A stretch of 64,000 nt of DNA from Rhodanobacteraceae bacterium (lineage in GTDB: Bacteria; Pseudomonadota; Gammaproteobacteria; Xanthomonadales; SZUA-5), in assembly GCA_016717705.1 (NCBI GenBank), contig JADKFD010000015.1, positions 1-64,000 on the forward strand. Direction: 5' to 3'. Shown piece after piece: positions 35,296 to 44,654 of this stretch; position 1 is the first letter of the stretch; every line of letters begins with the position of its first letter. The notes beneath the pieces are model-generated. The model worked only from the letters and a program-made list of their open reading frames with translations. It did no database searches and was not told the origin of the DNA. The translations under genes and the position numbers were made by a program.

Positions 35296-36189
35296 TCAGC
35301 CCGCCGACTCTTCCTGCACGAACCCGGACATCAGGCGGCGTACATCGGTACCGATCTCCGGATCATCGAGTGCCAGGCGCAGCGTCGCGTGCACGTAGCC
35401 CAGCTTGGTACCGCAGTCGTAACGCACGCCATCGAAGCGGTAGGCATGCACCGGCTGCTCCTGCAACAGGGCAGCAATGGCATCGGTCAGCTGAATTTCG
35501 CCGCCAGCGCCGGGGCGGGTTGATTCGAGCAGATCGAAGATCCGCGTATCCAGCACATAACGCCCAACCACCGCCAGATTGGACGGCGCCACGTCCGGCC
35601 GGGGTTTTTCGACGATGCCCTCGATGCGCATCAAGCGTGGATCGCGCGAGGTCCCGGAGACAATCCCGTACTTTCCGGTGTCCTTCCAATCCACATGCTC
35701 GACGGCAATGACACTGCCGCCCTCGCGCTGCTGGACGGCTGCCATCTGCGCCAGTGCACCTGGTCCATCGCGGTTGATGATGAAATCGTCCGGGAGGATC
35801 ACGCCGAATGTGCCCTGCGCCACGGCGGGGCGCGCGCACAACACCGCGTGACCCAGACCGCGCGCATCCGACTGCAGCACGAACACCGGCCGCACATGGG
35901 ATGGCAGCACATCGCGCACGATCTGCAGCAATTCGTGCTTGTTTCCGCGTTCCAGCCTTTGTTCCAGCTCGAATGCGGTATCGAAATGATCGTTGATCGC
36001 GCGCTTGTTGCGGTTGACCACGAAAACCAGTGTGTCGGCACCCGCAGCAACGGCTTCATCGGTCGCCCACTGGATCAGCGGCCGGTCCATCACCGGCAAC
36101 ATCTCCTTGGGTACCACCTTGGTTGCCGGCAGAAACCGGGTGCCGAGGCCGGCGACCGGAAATACCACCGTTCGCAATCTGTTGGTCAT
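35296..36189 (-). CDS. galU: UTP-glucose-1-phosphate uridylyltransferase
   Basis: GalU makes UDP-glucose for LPS, exopolysaccharide and glycan synthesis. The 297-residue protein has the nucleotidyltransferase signature GLGTRFLPATKVVPKEMLP near residues 15-34, then RPLIQWATDEAVAAG, GVILPDDFII with the metal-binding Asp, and the Lys-containing VEKPRPDVAPSN. It is the last gene of the minus-strand group after the WbpM-like and WecA-like genes, 41 bases apart, so probably co-transcribed with them. Confidence 0.96.
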   Translation of the reverse strand: MTNRLRTVVFPVAGLGTRFLPATKVVPKEMLPVMDRPLIQWATDEAVAAGADTLVFVVNRNKRAINDHFDTAFELEQRLERGNKHELLQIVRDVLPSHVRPVFVLQSDARGLGHAVLCARPAVAQGTFGVILPDDFIINRDGPGALAQMAAVQQREGGSVIAVEHVDWKDTGKYGIVSGTSRDPRLMRIEGIVEKPRPDVAPSNLAVVGRYVLDTRIFDLLESTRPGAGGEIQLTDAIAALLQEQPVHAYRFDGVRYDCGTKLGYVHATLRLALDDPEIGTDVRRLMSGFVQEESAG

Positions 36190-36230
36190 GCCACCTTCCT
36201 CTCGGGATTCAATCGGAATTTCCAGCGGAC

Positions 36231-38120
36231 TCAGGCGCGCTTCAACGGCACGACGGAAAAATCCTCGCCCGGCGTGCGTCCGGAGAACTCCGGCACGAAG
36301 CGACTCAGAATCTCGCGTAATTCGTCGACGGCATAGCGGCGCACCGCAGCGTCGCCCTGGTGCAATGCCTGGCTCAACTCATCGAGGTTCACCGCGCGAT
36401 GCTGTGCCAGGAAGATTTTCTGGTGACGGGTCTGCTGATAACTCTCGTGCTCGTGAAACAGTTCCTCGAACAGCTTTTCGCCCTCGCGCAATCCCGTGTA
36501 GACGATCTGGATATCTTGTCCGGGCAATTTGCCGGCCAACCGGATCATCTGCTCGGCCAGATAGCGGATCTGGATGGGTTCGCCCATGTCCAGTGCGAAG
36601 ATCTCACCACCCTGCCCCAGCGTCGCCGCCTGCAGGATCAGCTGGCAAGCCTCGGGGATGGTCATGAAATAGCGACTGATTTCCGGGTGGGTGACGGTGA
36701 CCGGCCCACCGTGGCGAATCTGTTCGCGGAACAGCGGCACCACGCTGCCGGCGGAGTCGAGCACATTTCCGAAGCGCACGGTCAGGAAGCGCGTACGCGA
36801 GCGTTTGGCCAGGTTCTGGCAGAATATTTCTGCGATGCGCTTGGTGGCGCCCATGACATTCGCCGGATTCACGGCCTTGTCGGTCGAAATCAGGACAAAG
36901 GTCTCGACCCCCGCCTCGTCGGCCGCCAGCGAGATCGCGCGCGTGCCGAGCACATTGTTGCGGAATGCCTCGCGCAACTGCTGCTGCAACAAGGGGACGT
37001 GCTTGTACGCCGCGGCGTGGAACACGACCTGTGGGCGCAGCTGCTCCATGACGTGACGACAGGTCGCCGGATCGCAGACATCGCCGAGCGCTGCATCCAG
37101 TTCCAGATCCGGAAACTCGCGCTTGAGCTGCCGTTCGATCTGATACAGGTTGTATTCGGATTGCTCCAGGATGCCGAGTGCCGATGCGCCCAGTCGCGCA
37201 ACCTGACGGCACAACTCTGCACCGATCGAGCCGCCGCCGCCGGTGACCAGCACGCGCTTGCCACTCAGCGCCTGGCGGATCGCGGTCCAGTCCAGTTGCA
37301 CCGGCTCGCGACCGAGCAGGTCCTCGATCGCGACTTCTTTCAGTTCGTTGAACGCCGAGCGACCGGCAACCACGTCCTGCAGGCGCGGTACGGTGCGAAA
37401 CGGCAGCCCGGTTTCCTCGCACAGTTCGACCACCCGGCGCATTTCCGCCGTGCTGGCGCTGGGCATCGCGATCAGCAGCATGTCGGCGGCGACTTCACGC
37501 GCCAGATCACGCAATTCCTCGATGCGGCCGAGCACTGGCACGCCATGTACCCGCGCGCCGCGCAGCATGCGGTTGTCGTCGAGGAATCCGACCGGCAGAT
37601 ACTGGCCCTCGGCGCGCAAGTCGCGCACCAGCATCTCGCCGGCGCGCTCGGCGCCGAGCACCAGCACGCGCTTGCGCGAGGAGCGTTCGTAAAAATCGAG
37701 GCGACTGTCCTTCCAGAAGCGATAGGCCAGCCGCGGCAAGCCAAGCAGCACCGTCATCAGGATCGGATACAGCACCAGAACGCTGCGCGGGACATTGCCG
37801 AGGCGGTCGTACAGGAACAGCGCCAGCCCGACGGTCAGTGCCCCGAGAATGGAGCCACGCACGATGTTCCACAGGTCGGGCAGGCTGGCAAAGCGCCACA
37901 GGCCCTTGTACAGACCGGTCCACCAGAAAATGCTGCCCTGGATACCCAGTACCAGCAAGACTTCAGTCATCGTCAGGACGCTGATCGAGGTTTCCACCTC
38001 GAAACTCAAGCGGATCGACTTGGCCAGATACCATGCGATCAGAATCATCGCCAGATCGTGTGCGACCACCGCACTGCGCGGGTGGATCAGGCCCACAAAA
38101 GCACGCACCGCGCGACTCAT
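36231..38120 (-). CDS. WbpM/CapD-like membrane nucleotide-sugar 4,6-dehydratase
   Basis: This 629-residue inner-membrane enzyme has four N-terminal membrane helices and a CoA-binding-like domain (VLVLGAERAGEMLVRDL, ADMLLIAMPSAS). Its SDR catalytic domain has the NAD motif TGGGGSIGAELCRQ, AAYKHVPLLQ and the altered active site ISTDKAVNPANVMGATK, where Met replaces the SDR Tyr, as in WbpM and FlaA1. It converts a UDP-HexNAc to the 4-keto-6-deoxy sugar for O-antigen or glycan synthesis. ATG 38120 overlaps the upstream transferase stop (ATGA). The frame stays open upstream to 38324 but that lies within the previous gene. Confidence 0.93.
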   Translation of the reverse strand: MSRAVRAFVGLIHPRSAVVAHDLAMILIAWYLAKSIRLSFEVETSISVLTMTEVLLVLGIQGSIFWWTGLYKGLWRFASLPDLWNIVRGSILGALTVGLALFLYDRLGNVPRSVLVLYPILMTVLLGLPRLAYRFWKDSRLDFYERSSRKRVLVLGAERAGEMLVRDLRAEGQYLPVGFLDDNRMLRGARVHGVPVLGRIEELRDLAREVAADMLLIAMPSASTAEMRRVVELCEETGLPFRTVPRLQDVVAGRSAFNELKEVAIEDLLGREPVQLDWTAIRQALSGKRVLVTGGGGSIGAELCRQVARLGASALGILEQSEYNLYQIERQLKREFPDLELDAALGDVCDPATCRHVMEQLRPQVVFHAAAYKHVPLLQQQLREAFRNNVLGTRAISLAADEAGVETFVLISTDKAVNPANVMGATKRIAEIFCQNLAKRSRTRFLTVRFGNVLDSAGSVVPLFREQIRHGGPVTVTHPEISRYFMTIPEACQLILQAATLGQGGEIFALDMGEPIQIRYLAEQMIRLAGKLPGQDIQIVYTGLREGEKLFEELFHEHESYQQTRHQKIFLAQHRAVNLDELSQALHQGDAAVRRYAVDELREILSRFVPEFSGRTPGEDFSVVPLKRA

Positions 38121-39142
38121 GTCAACGCCCTCGCCCGTCGCAGCGCAAAATCGCGACACAGACGCCAGGCAACTGCGCCCGCGAGATAGACGACGAATAC
38201 GGCTGTCAGCATGAGATCCGGATGCGAAGGGCCAATGGACAAGACGATCAGCAAAATCCCGGCGGCAACCACCAGGTAGAGCAAGGTGGTGCGGACGTGA
38301 CCGCAACCCGAGCGCGTAAGCCACTGATACAAATGCTCACGATGCGCAGTGTACCACCGGCGTCGTGGGCGTCGAAGCATGCGCCAGGCCAGGGTCAGCC
38401 CGGTGTCCAGGAAAACCGGCGCAGCCAACAACAACGCAGCCGGCAGCACTGAGCCCGTCCCGCGGACAGGTTGCAGGGCAAGTGCGGCGATGATCAGTCC
38501 CAGACTGGCGCTGCCGACGTCGCCCATGAAAGCGCGCGCATGAGGGAAATTGGCCGGCAGGAAACCCCAAAGCGCGCCGACCACCAGCGCACTGAACCAG
38601 GATGCCGGAGTATCGCCGGCGACCAGCGCCAATGCGGCCAGTCCCGCGGCAACCAGCGCCGCCTGGGTCGCGGCCATGCCGTTGATACCATCGATGAAGT
38701 TCCAGAAGTTGATCGCAGGAACCACCAGCAGCAAAGGCACAGCCAACAGCAATGCCTGCGGATAGTGCGTCGACCAGGAGGGCCAGGCGCCCCAGGTCAG
38801 GATCAGCGCGCCGGTCACATGCGCCAGCAATCGCGGCAACACCGGCAAGGGGTGTCGATCATCCATCCAACTGACAATCGCAACGATCAAGATGCCGGAT
38901 GCAGCGCAAATTGCCCAGCGTCCGAGCGGGTCGGAATAACCCAGCGCCAGCCCGAAGCCACCCCAGCCGGCAATGATGACCGCAACAAAGCCCAATCCGG
39001 CGCCGCGCACGGTGGGTTGCCGATGCATGCGCCGCGCGCCGGGCGCGTCGTGCATCTGTGCCCGGTGCGCGTACTGGATGACCAGCCAGGTGAGCAGTGC
39101 GCTGGCGAGTGCAGCGACGAGGCCGAGCAGTAATGCGCTCAT
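38117..39142 (-). CDS. WecA/WbpL-like polyprenyl-phosphate sugar-1-phosphate transferase
   Basis: This 341-residue integral membrane protein of glycosyltransferase family 4 (MraY/WecA type) has about ten membrane helices. It transfers a sugar-1-phosphate from a UDP-sugar to undecaprenyl phosphate, the first step of O-antigen assembly. Visible motifs are WMDDRHPLP (Mg-binding Asp pair), NFWNFIDGINGMA, AFMGDVGSASLG and the carbohydrate-recognition loop HREHLYQWL, which is nearer to WbpL than to MraY. It is translationally coupled to the WbpM-like gene downstream. Confidence 0.93.
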   Translation of the reverse strand: MSALLLGLVAALASALLTWLVIQYAHRAQMHDAPGARRMHRQPTVRGAGLGFVAVIIAGWGGFGLALGYSDPLGRWAICAASGILIVAIVSWMDDRHPLPVLPRLLAHVTGALILTWGAWPSWSTHYPQALLLAVPLLLVVPAINFWNFIDGINGMAATQAALVAAGLAALALVAGDTPASWFSALVVGALWGFLPANFPHARAFMGDVGSASLGLIIAALALQPVRGTGSVLPAALLLAAPVFLDTGLTLAWRMLRRPRRRWYTAHREHLYQWLTRSGCGHVRTTLLYLVVAAGILLIVLSIGPSHPDLMLTAVFVVYLAGAVAWRLCRDFALRRARALT

Positions 39143-39158
39143 GGCGAAGGCTAGAAAA

Positions 39159-39308
39159 GGCGGGGCTGGGGGCTGGAGGCTGGGGCGCGCTGTCGCATCC
39201 CCCGGCGAGCTCCCTGCGACGCGGCAGAAGCAGGCAGCAGGCGGCAGCGGCACGGGCCCGCCCACGCTGACCGCGGGGGCAGCCACCCACCCCAGCCCCC
39301 AGCCCCGC
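39159..39308. repeat. Purine/pyrimidine-biased inverted repeat
   Basis: The 17-18 base arms GGCGGGGCTGGGGGCTGG at 39159 and CCAGCCCCCAGCCCCGC at 39292 face each other over a loop of about 115 bases. It lies between lapB and the WecA-like gene, which run in the same direction, and could end or slow transcription. Confidence 0.65.
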
Positions 39309-39331
39309 TCTTGCTTCGCGCAACAAAAACC

Positions 39332-40507
39332 TCACTCCCCCGGCACCCCATGCACCGGCTTGATGCTGCCCCAGCTCTTGCAACTCGGACACTGCCAATG
39401 CAATGCGCGCGGACTGAAACCGCAGCGACTACAACGGTAACCCGGCTTGCGTTCCAGCAATCGGTGCAACAGTTCGCGGATCAGACCGACCGCCTCGGCA
39501 CGCTCGCCGGATTCCGAGGGGAACGACAGGTCGACCACCTTGAGCACGCCACGCACCGAGGGCCGCTGGTGCAAACGATCGGCGAGAAAACCGACGGCCT
39601 GACTGCGGCCCTCGCAGCGCTCGATCATTGCGCTGCGTGCCAGCAACGCTGCAACGCCGCGATCGCGTTGCATCATCAGGTCGAGAAATGCCTGGGCGCG
39701 ATCCGGCTTGCCAATGGCATCGTAAACATCGAGCAGTTCGGCGAGGATTTCCGAGAGGAAATCGGTGTCGATGTCGGCGGCCTTTTCGAAGTGCTTGATG
39801 GCCGTTTCATTGGCGCCAGCTGTCTTGGCGAGCCGCCCGAGCAGAATGTGCGCGCGCACGCAGCGCGCGTCCACCGCGGTCGCTTCCAGCGCCAGGCGTC
39901 GCGCCTCGTTCAGTTCGCCGCGGGAACGCGCCTGATCCGCCAGTTCGCAATGGAACTGCGCCATCAACGGCGTCGTGGCATCACCGGAAGTCGCGCGCAG
40001 ACGTTGCGCCATGTCGATGGCACGATTCCAGTCGCGCTCCTGCTGGTAGATCGAGATGAGGTGGCGCAGTGCTGCCGGCGCATGCTGGTCGATGGCCAGC
40101 AGATCGGTGTAAAGGGCTTCGGCCCGATCGAGCAGTCCGGCGCGCATGTAGTCTTCGCCGAGTTCCAGCAAAGCTACCGTGCGCTGTTCCGAGGACAGCT
40201 TGGGACGACTGTAGAGGTCCTGGTGCAGGCGGATCGCGCGATCGGTCTCGCCGCGCCGGCGAAACAGGTTGCCCAGCGCAAGTTGCGTTTCAAAGGTATC
40301 GCTGTCGAGTTCGGCGATCTTGAGGAAGACCTCGATCGCCTTGTCGGGTTGTTCGTTCAGCAGGTAGTTGAGGCCGCTGAAATAGGTCTGCGAAAGCTGC
40401 GAGAAGCGTGCGCCACTGCTGCGTTCACTGCCGCGACGGCCGATCAGGTAGCCCGACCAGGCTGCGATCGGCAACAGCAGCCACAAGACCTCCCAGCCCA
40501 TTTGCAT
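39332..40507 (-). CDS. lapB: LPS assembly regulator LapB (YciM)
   Basis: LapB is an inner-membrane scaffold that, with the FtsH protease, controls LpxC and so the level of LPS synthesis. The 391-residue protein has an N-terminal membrane anchor (VLWLLLPIAAWSGYLIG), about nine TPR repeats such as FETQLALGNLFRRRGETDRAI, and the C-terminal rubredoxin-like metal site CSRCG and CPSC. It directly follows lapA (stop and start adjoining). Confidence 0.96.
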   Translation of the reverse strand: MQMGWEVLWLLLPIAAWSGYLIGRRGSERSSGARFSQLSQTYFSGLNYLLNEQPDKAIEVFLKIAELDSDTFETQLALGNLFRRRGETDRAIRLHQDLYSRPKLSSEQRTVALLELGEDYMRAGLLDRAEALYTDLLAIDQHAPAALRHLISIYQQERDWNRAIDMAQRLRATSGDATTPLMAQFHCELADQARSRGELNEARRLALEATAVDARCVRAHILLGRLAKTAGANETAIKHFEKAADIDTDFLSEILAELLDVYDAIGKPDRAQAFLDLMMQRDRGVAALLARSAMIERCEGRSQAVGFLADRLHQRPSVRGVLKVVDLSFPSESGERAEAVGLIRELLHRLLERKPGYRCSRCGFSPRALHWQCPSCKSWGSIKPVHGVPGE

Positions 40508-40747
40508 TCAGGATCCGGATGCGCGGGTGCGCCGCAATTCGCGTTTCAGCCTGAGCACGACCGCCAGATACAGGCCAAGTGCGCCAGCCAGGCTGCCGAG
40601 CGCAAAGAAGCCCACCAACGCAACGCCGAGGGGTAGCGTCAATTCGCCAAACAGCGCGTCGATGGAAACCAGCGAGGAATTGAAGGCAGCGAAAACCAGC
40701 ACTATGGCGAGCGCCAGAAACAGGATGATGCGAGCAGCGAGCTTCAC
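40508..40747 (-). CDS. lapA: LapA-domain membrane protein
   Basis: This is a 79-residue inner-membrane protein with two hydrophobic helices (IILFLALAIVLVFAAFNS and LGVALVGFFALGSLAGAL) and a basic C-terminus (RLKRELRRTRAS), as in LapA/DUF1049 proteins. It partners LapB in LPS control. It lies between ihfB and lapB, the usual order. Confidence 0.92.
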   Translation of the reverse strand: MKLAARIILFLALAIVLVFAAFNSSLVSIDALFGELTLPLGVALVGFFALGSLAGALGLYLAVVLRLKRELRRTRASGS

Positions 40748-40758
40748 GGGGCGCCTCG

Positions 40759-41082
40759 TCAGCGCGCGCCAGACTTGCTCGATGCCTTGGCACTGGGCTG
40801 GGCGGCGGCATTGACGCGTTCGCGCAATTCCTTGCCCGGCTTGAAATGGGGGACGTGCTTGCCCGACAACGACACGACGTCGCCGGTCTTCGGATTGCGG
40901 CCCATGCGCGGCGGCCTGAAATGCAGGGAGAAACTGCCGAATCCCCGCACCTCGATGCGCTCTCCGCTGGCCAATGAATCGGCCATCTGATCGATCACCG
41001 ACTTGACCGCCATTTCCACATCTGGCTGCGCCAGATGCGTCTGACGACCGGCCAATGCCAGGATCAGTTCGGACTTGGTCAC
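40759..41082 (-). CDS. ihfB: Integration host factor subunit beta
   Basis: IHF is a sequence-specific DNA-bending heterodimer. The 107-residue protein starts at GTG 41082 (GGAG eight bases upstream) with TKSELILALAGRQTHL and has IEVRGFGSFSLHFRPPRMGRN with the DNA-inserting Pro region, then KTGDVVSLSGKHVPHFKPGK. It ends with a short basic tail. It lies directly after rpsA as in many gammaproteobacteria. Confidence 0.96.
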   Translation of the reverse strand: MTKSELILALAGRQTHLAQPDVEMAVKSVIDQMADSLASGERIEVRGFGSFSLHFRPPRMGRNPKTGDVVSLSGKHVPHFKPGKELRERVNAAAQPSAKASSKSGAR

Positions 41083-41181
41083 GGTCGGCTCTCCGGCAGG
41101 GCGATGTTTGGGCGTGAAAGCGAGACTAGCGCTGAACAGCCGGGGTGGTACAGGCCCACCCCGGCTGAATATCAACGACGA

Positions 41182-42846
41182 TCAGCGACTCAGCTGTTCT
41201 TTCAGCAGAGCGCCAAGCTTGGTCGTGCCGATGGAGGTGTTGTGGTACTCCTCCAGGGCATCGGCCAGTTCGTCTTCTTCCTTGGCACGGATCGACAACT
41301 GCAAGGTGCGGCCGCGACGGTCGAGACCGGTGAACTTGGCTTCGATCTTCTCGCCCACCTTGTAGTGCTCGGTGGCGTCATCGACGCGTTCCTTGGCGAT
41401 GTCCGAAGCACGCAGATAACCCTCGACACCTTCGCTCAGGTCAACGGTCACGCCGCGGGCGTCGACTTCACGGACGATGCCGTGAACGATGCTGCCCTTC
41501 GGGTGCGAGGCCATGAAGCTGCCGAACGGATCCTGCTCCAGCTGCTTGATGCCGAGCGAGATGCGTTCGCGCTCCGGATCAACCGCCAGAACCACCGCTT
41601 CGATGTCCTCGCCCTTCTTGAAGTTGCGGACCAGGTCTTCGCCGGTGCCATTCCAGGAGATGTCGGACAGGTGCACCAGGCCATCGATGCCGCCATCCAG
41701 GCCGACGAAGATGCCGAAATCGGTGATCGACTTGATCTGACCGGAAACGCGATCGCCCTTCTTGAAGGTACCGGCGAAGGCTTCCCACGGATTGCTCGTG
41801 CACTGCTTCATGCCGAGCGAAATGCGGCGACGCTCTTCGTCGATATCCAGCACCATGACTTCGGTCTCGTCGCCGATGGCAACGATCTTGGCCGGATTGA
41901 CGTTCTTGTTGGTCCAATCCATCTCGGACACGTGCACCAGGCCTTCGACGCCCGGCTCGAGTTCCACGAACGCACCGTATTCGGTGACGTTGGAAACCTT
42001 GCCGAACAGACGCGTGCCCTGCGGGTAACGCCGCGAGATATTCACCCACGGATCGTCGCCGAGCTGCTTCAGGCCGAGCGAAACGCGGTTGCGCTCGCGG
42101 TCGAAGCGCAGCACGCGCACATCGATCTCGTCGCCGACGTTGACCACTTCGGACGGGTGACGCACGCGCTTCCACGCCATGTCGGTGATGTGCAGCAGGC
42201 CATCGATGCCGCCGAGGTCGACGAATGCGCCGTAATCGGTGAGGTTCTTGACCACACCCTTGAGCACCGCGCCTTCCTTCAGCTTCTCCATCAGCTGCTC
42301 ACGCTCGACGCTGAACTCGCTCTCGACCACCGCGCGGCGGGAGACGACGACGTTGTTGCGCTTGCGATCGAGCTTGATGATCTTGAACTCGAGGTCCTTG
42401 CCCTCGAGGTAGACCGGATCGCGGACCGGACGCACGTCGACCAGGGAGCCCGGCAGGAATGCGCGGATATCCTTGATGTCGACCGTGAAGCCGCCCTTGA
42501 CCTTGCCGCTGATGCGGCCGACCACGGTCTGATCCTTGGACTGAGCGTCTTCGAGCTCGTCCCACACCATCGCGCGCTTGGCTTTCTCACGCGACAGTCG
42601 CGTTTCGCCGAAACCGTCCTCGAGGGCGTCGAGGGCCACCTTGACCTCGTCACCGACGGCCACTTCGAGTTCGCCCGCTTCATTGCGGAACTGCTCGATG
42701 GGCACCACGCCCTCGGACTTCAGACCCGCGTTGACGATGACCACGTCACTGCGGATTTCAACAACGGTGCCGGTGACAATTGCGCCCGGCTTGAGCTTGC
42801 TGATGCGCTCGCTCTGTTCAAACAGTTCGGCAAAACTTTCAGTCAT
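41182..42846 (-). CDS. rpsA: 30S ribosomal protein S1
   Basis: S1 binds mRNA on the small subunit and helps start translation of leaders with weak Shine-Dalgarno sequences. The 554-residue protein has six S1 domains; the clear ones include SDVVIVNAGLKSEGVVPIEQ, DYGAFVDLGGIDGLLHITD, EYGAFVELEPGVEGLVHVSE and DFGIFVGLDGGIDGLVHLSD. ATG 42846 agrees with the family start. The 156-base leader between cmk and rpsA, which on this strand has CCCCGGGAATTACCCCGG, is a likely site of S1 autoregulation by analogy with E. coli. Confidence 0.97.
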   Translation of the reverse strand: MTESFAELFEQSERISKLKPGAIVTGTVVEIRSDVVIVNAGLKSEGVVPIEQFRNEAGELEVAVGDEVKVALDALEDGFGETRLSREKAKRAMVWDELEDAQSKDQTVVGRISGKVKGGFTVDIKDIRAFLPGSLVDVRPVRDPVYLEGKDLEFKIIKLDRKRNNVVVSRRAVVESEFSVEREQLMEKLKEGAVLKGVVKNLTDYGAFVDLGGIDGLLHITDMAWKRVRHPSEVVNVGDEIDVRVLRFDRERNRVSLGLKQLGDDPWVNISRRYPQGTRLFGKVSNVTEYGAFVELEPGVEGLVHVSEMDWTNKNVNPAKIVAIGDETEVMVLDIDEERRRISLGMKQCTSNPWEAFAGTFKKGDRVSGQIKSITDFGIFVGLDGGIDGLVHLSDISWNGTGEDLVRNFKKGEDIEAVVLAVDPERERISLGIKQLEQDPFGSFMASHPKGSIVHGIVREVDARGVTVDLSEGVEGYLRASDIAKERVDDATEHYKVGEKIEAKFTGLDRRGRTLQLSIRAKEEDELADALEEYHNTSIGTTKLGALLKEQLSR

Positions 42847-43002
42847 GGTTGATTCCAGAAAATCGGAAAAACGCGGACCGCCCCCGGGTATGGGTTGCGT
42901 TCTGCGTTCGTCCACCCTCTTTCGAGTGTGCGGATTGCTCCGCGTAGGTTATTGAATTCCGGGGTAATTCCCGGGGTTTGTCCCGATCTTGCGAGCTTGC
43001 GG

Positions 43003-43704
43003 TCAACGCTTCAGGGGCGCTGCCCAGACGAGCACGGTAGCCACGACATCGTCGATCGATTGACTGGTCGAATCGATGGTGTGGGCATCGTGCGCGGGAA
43101 CCAGCGGCGCCACGGACCTGGTTCGGTCGCGCAGGTCGCGCTCCTCAATCTCGCGCAAAAGGGCGGGTAGAATAGCTCGAATACCCTTTTCGCTCAACTG
43201 CTTATGCCGGCGCCTTGCGCGCTCGGCTGCACTGGCAGTCAGGAAGACCTTCAGTTCCGCCTGCGGAAACACGATGGTGCCCATGTCGCGGCCGTCGGCG
43301 ACCAGCCCGGGCGGCTGCTGAAAGGCCTGCTGCCTCGCGAGCAATGCGGCGCGCACCGCAGGCTGCGCGGCGACCTTGGACGCGGCCTGGCCGGCTTCTT
43401 CGGTACGGATGGCGTCCGAGATGTCGTCACTCCCCAGCCACACGTGCGGCTCGCTGTCGATACGGTCCTCGAATCGGATGTCGGCGTTGAGCGCCAGTTG
43501 CGCCAGCGCCGATGCATCAGCCAGGTCGATGCCGGCACGCAGCGCAGCAACGCCGACACCGCGATAGAGCGCGCCGGAATCGAGGAAATGCCAGCCGAGC
43601 GCGCGCGCCACGGCGCGGCTGATGGTGCCCTTGCCCGAGCCGCTGGGCCCGTCAATGGTGATCACCGGAGCCAACGAGGGTCCGTCCTCGCCTGCAAGCC
43701 TCAT
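43003..43704 (-). CDS. cmk: Cytidylate kinase
   Basis: CMP/dCMP kinase. The 233-residue protein has the P-loop GPSGSGKGT at residues 19-27, the substrate-binding segment SGALYRGVGVAALRAG, VWLGSDDISDAIRTEE and VADGRDMGTIVFP, and the lid RARRRHKQLSEKG. It overlaps the aroA stop by four bases (ATGA) and precedes rpsA. Confidence 0.95.
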   Translation of the reverse strand: MRLAGEDGPSLAPVITIDGPSGSGKGTISRAVARALGWHFLDSGALYRGVGVAALRAGIDLADASALAQLALNADIRFEDRIDSEPHVWLGSDDISDAIRTEEAGQAASKVAAQPAVRAALLARQQAFQQPPGLVADGRDMGTIVFPQAELKVFLTASAAERARRRHKQLSEKGIRAILPALLREIEERDLRDRTRSVAPLVPAHDAHTIDSTSQSIDDVVATVLVWAAPLKR

Positions 43705-44654
43705 GCGCTCGGCTCCTGCTGCGAATCACATACCGCAATGGCAAGTCCGGCCGCCGCAGCCAGTTCGACAAAGCCGGGAAAGCTGGTATCCACGTTGGCG
43801 CAATCGAGAATCCGGAGTTCCCCGCGCGCGCGCAGCGATGCCACGGCGAAACTCATCGCGATGCGGTGGTCGCCGCGACTGTCGATGCTGCCGCTGCCGA
43901 ATGCCTCCGCACCTTCAATCGCCATGCCGTCCTCGAACTCCTCAACGTGGATTCCGAGCGTCGTCAGGCCGCGTGCCATCGCGGCGATACGATCGCTCTC
44001 CTTGACCCGCAACTCGTGCGCGCCGCGCACCGTGGAAACGCCCTTGGCACAGGCGGCCGCAATTGTGGCGGCGGGTTCAGTGACGCGGGTTTCACCCTGC
44101 GCATACAGGCCGGCCAGCAACACACAGGACTTGATCTGCGCACTGGCCACCGGGCAGGTGTAGTCGATGCCGTTGAGCGTCGCGACCGGCTCGATGCGCA
44201 GTGGCGCCGTACCGGCCTCGGTGCTGCTGATGCGGGCGCCCATGCGCGTCAACGGGTCCATGATCCGCCGCATCGGGCGTCGCGACAGTGACTCATCGCC
44301 GATCAAGGTGCTGGCAAAACGCTGCCCGGCCAACAATCCCGCCAGCAGGCGCATCGCAGTGCCGGCATTGCCGCAGTCGAGGGGTTGCGCTGGCGCGCAA
44401 CCCCGGAAGCCCACGCCTTTGATCCGCAGCTCGGTTTCACTGGTGCGCTCGATGGATACGCCGAGGTCGCGCAGGATTTGCGCGGTGGCCAGGGTGTCGG
44501 CACCGGGCAGGAAACCACTGACATGGGTGGTGCCGTTGGCCAAGGCGCCGAACATCACGGCGCGGTGGGAAATCGACTTGTCTCCGGGAACCGCAAAGCG
44601 ACCTTGCACGCGGCTCGCCGGCGCCAGTCGGTACTCTCGCGAACCACCGCTCAT
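43701..44654 (-). CDS. aroA: 3-phosphoshikimate 1-carboxyvinyltransferase with internal deletion
   Basis: EPSP synthase, the sixth shikimate-pathway enzyme, is normally about 430 residues; this one has 317. The N-terminal part is normal (VPGDKSISHRAVMFGAL, DCGNAGTAMRLLAGLLAG, PVASAQIKSCVLLAGLYAQG). After TRVTEPA, near residue 195, it jumps to ATIAAACAKGVSTVRGAHEL, which in homologues lies about 110-120 residues later. The missing part includes the usual RDHTERML segment and the catalytic Asp (Asp313 in E. coli), which lies just before the retained TIAAACAKG. The C-terminal KESDRIAAMA and SRGDHRIAMSF motifs remain. The frame is kept. Either a deletion has made an inactive enzyme or the assembly lost about 340 bases. 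Coupled to hisC and cmk by ATGA overlaps. Confidence 0.9.
   Translation of the reverse strand: MSGGSREYRLAPASRVQGRFAVPGDKSISHRAVMFGALANGTTHVSGFLPGADTLATAQILRDLGVSIERTSETELRIKGVGFRGCAPAQPLDCGNAGTAMRLLAGLLAGQRFASTLIGDESLSRRPMRRIMDPLTRMGARISSTEAGTAPLRIEPVATLNGIDYTCPVASAQIKSCVLLAGLYAQGETRVTEPAATIAAACAKGVSTVRGAHELRVKESDRIAAMARGLTTLGIHVEEFEDGMAIEGAEAFGSGSIDSRGDHRIAMSFAVASLRARGELRILDCANVDTSFPGFVELAAAAGLAIAVCDSQQEPSA

Noticed and set aside
36360..38189. A 609-residue open frame on the plus strand.
   Set aside because: It is antisense to the WbpM-like gene, which has full SDR motifs.
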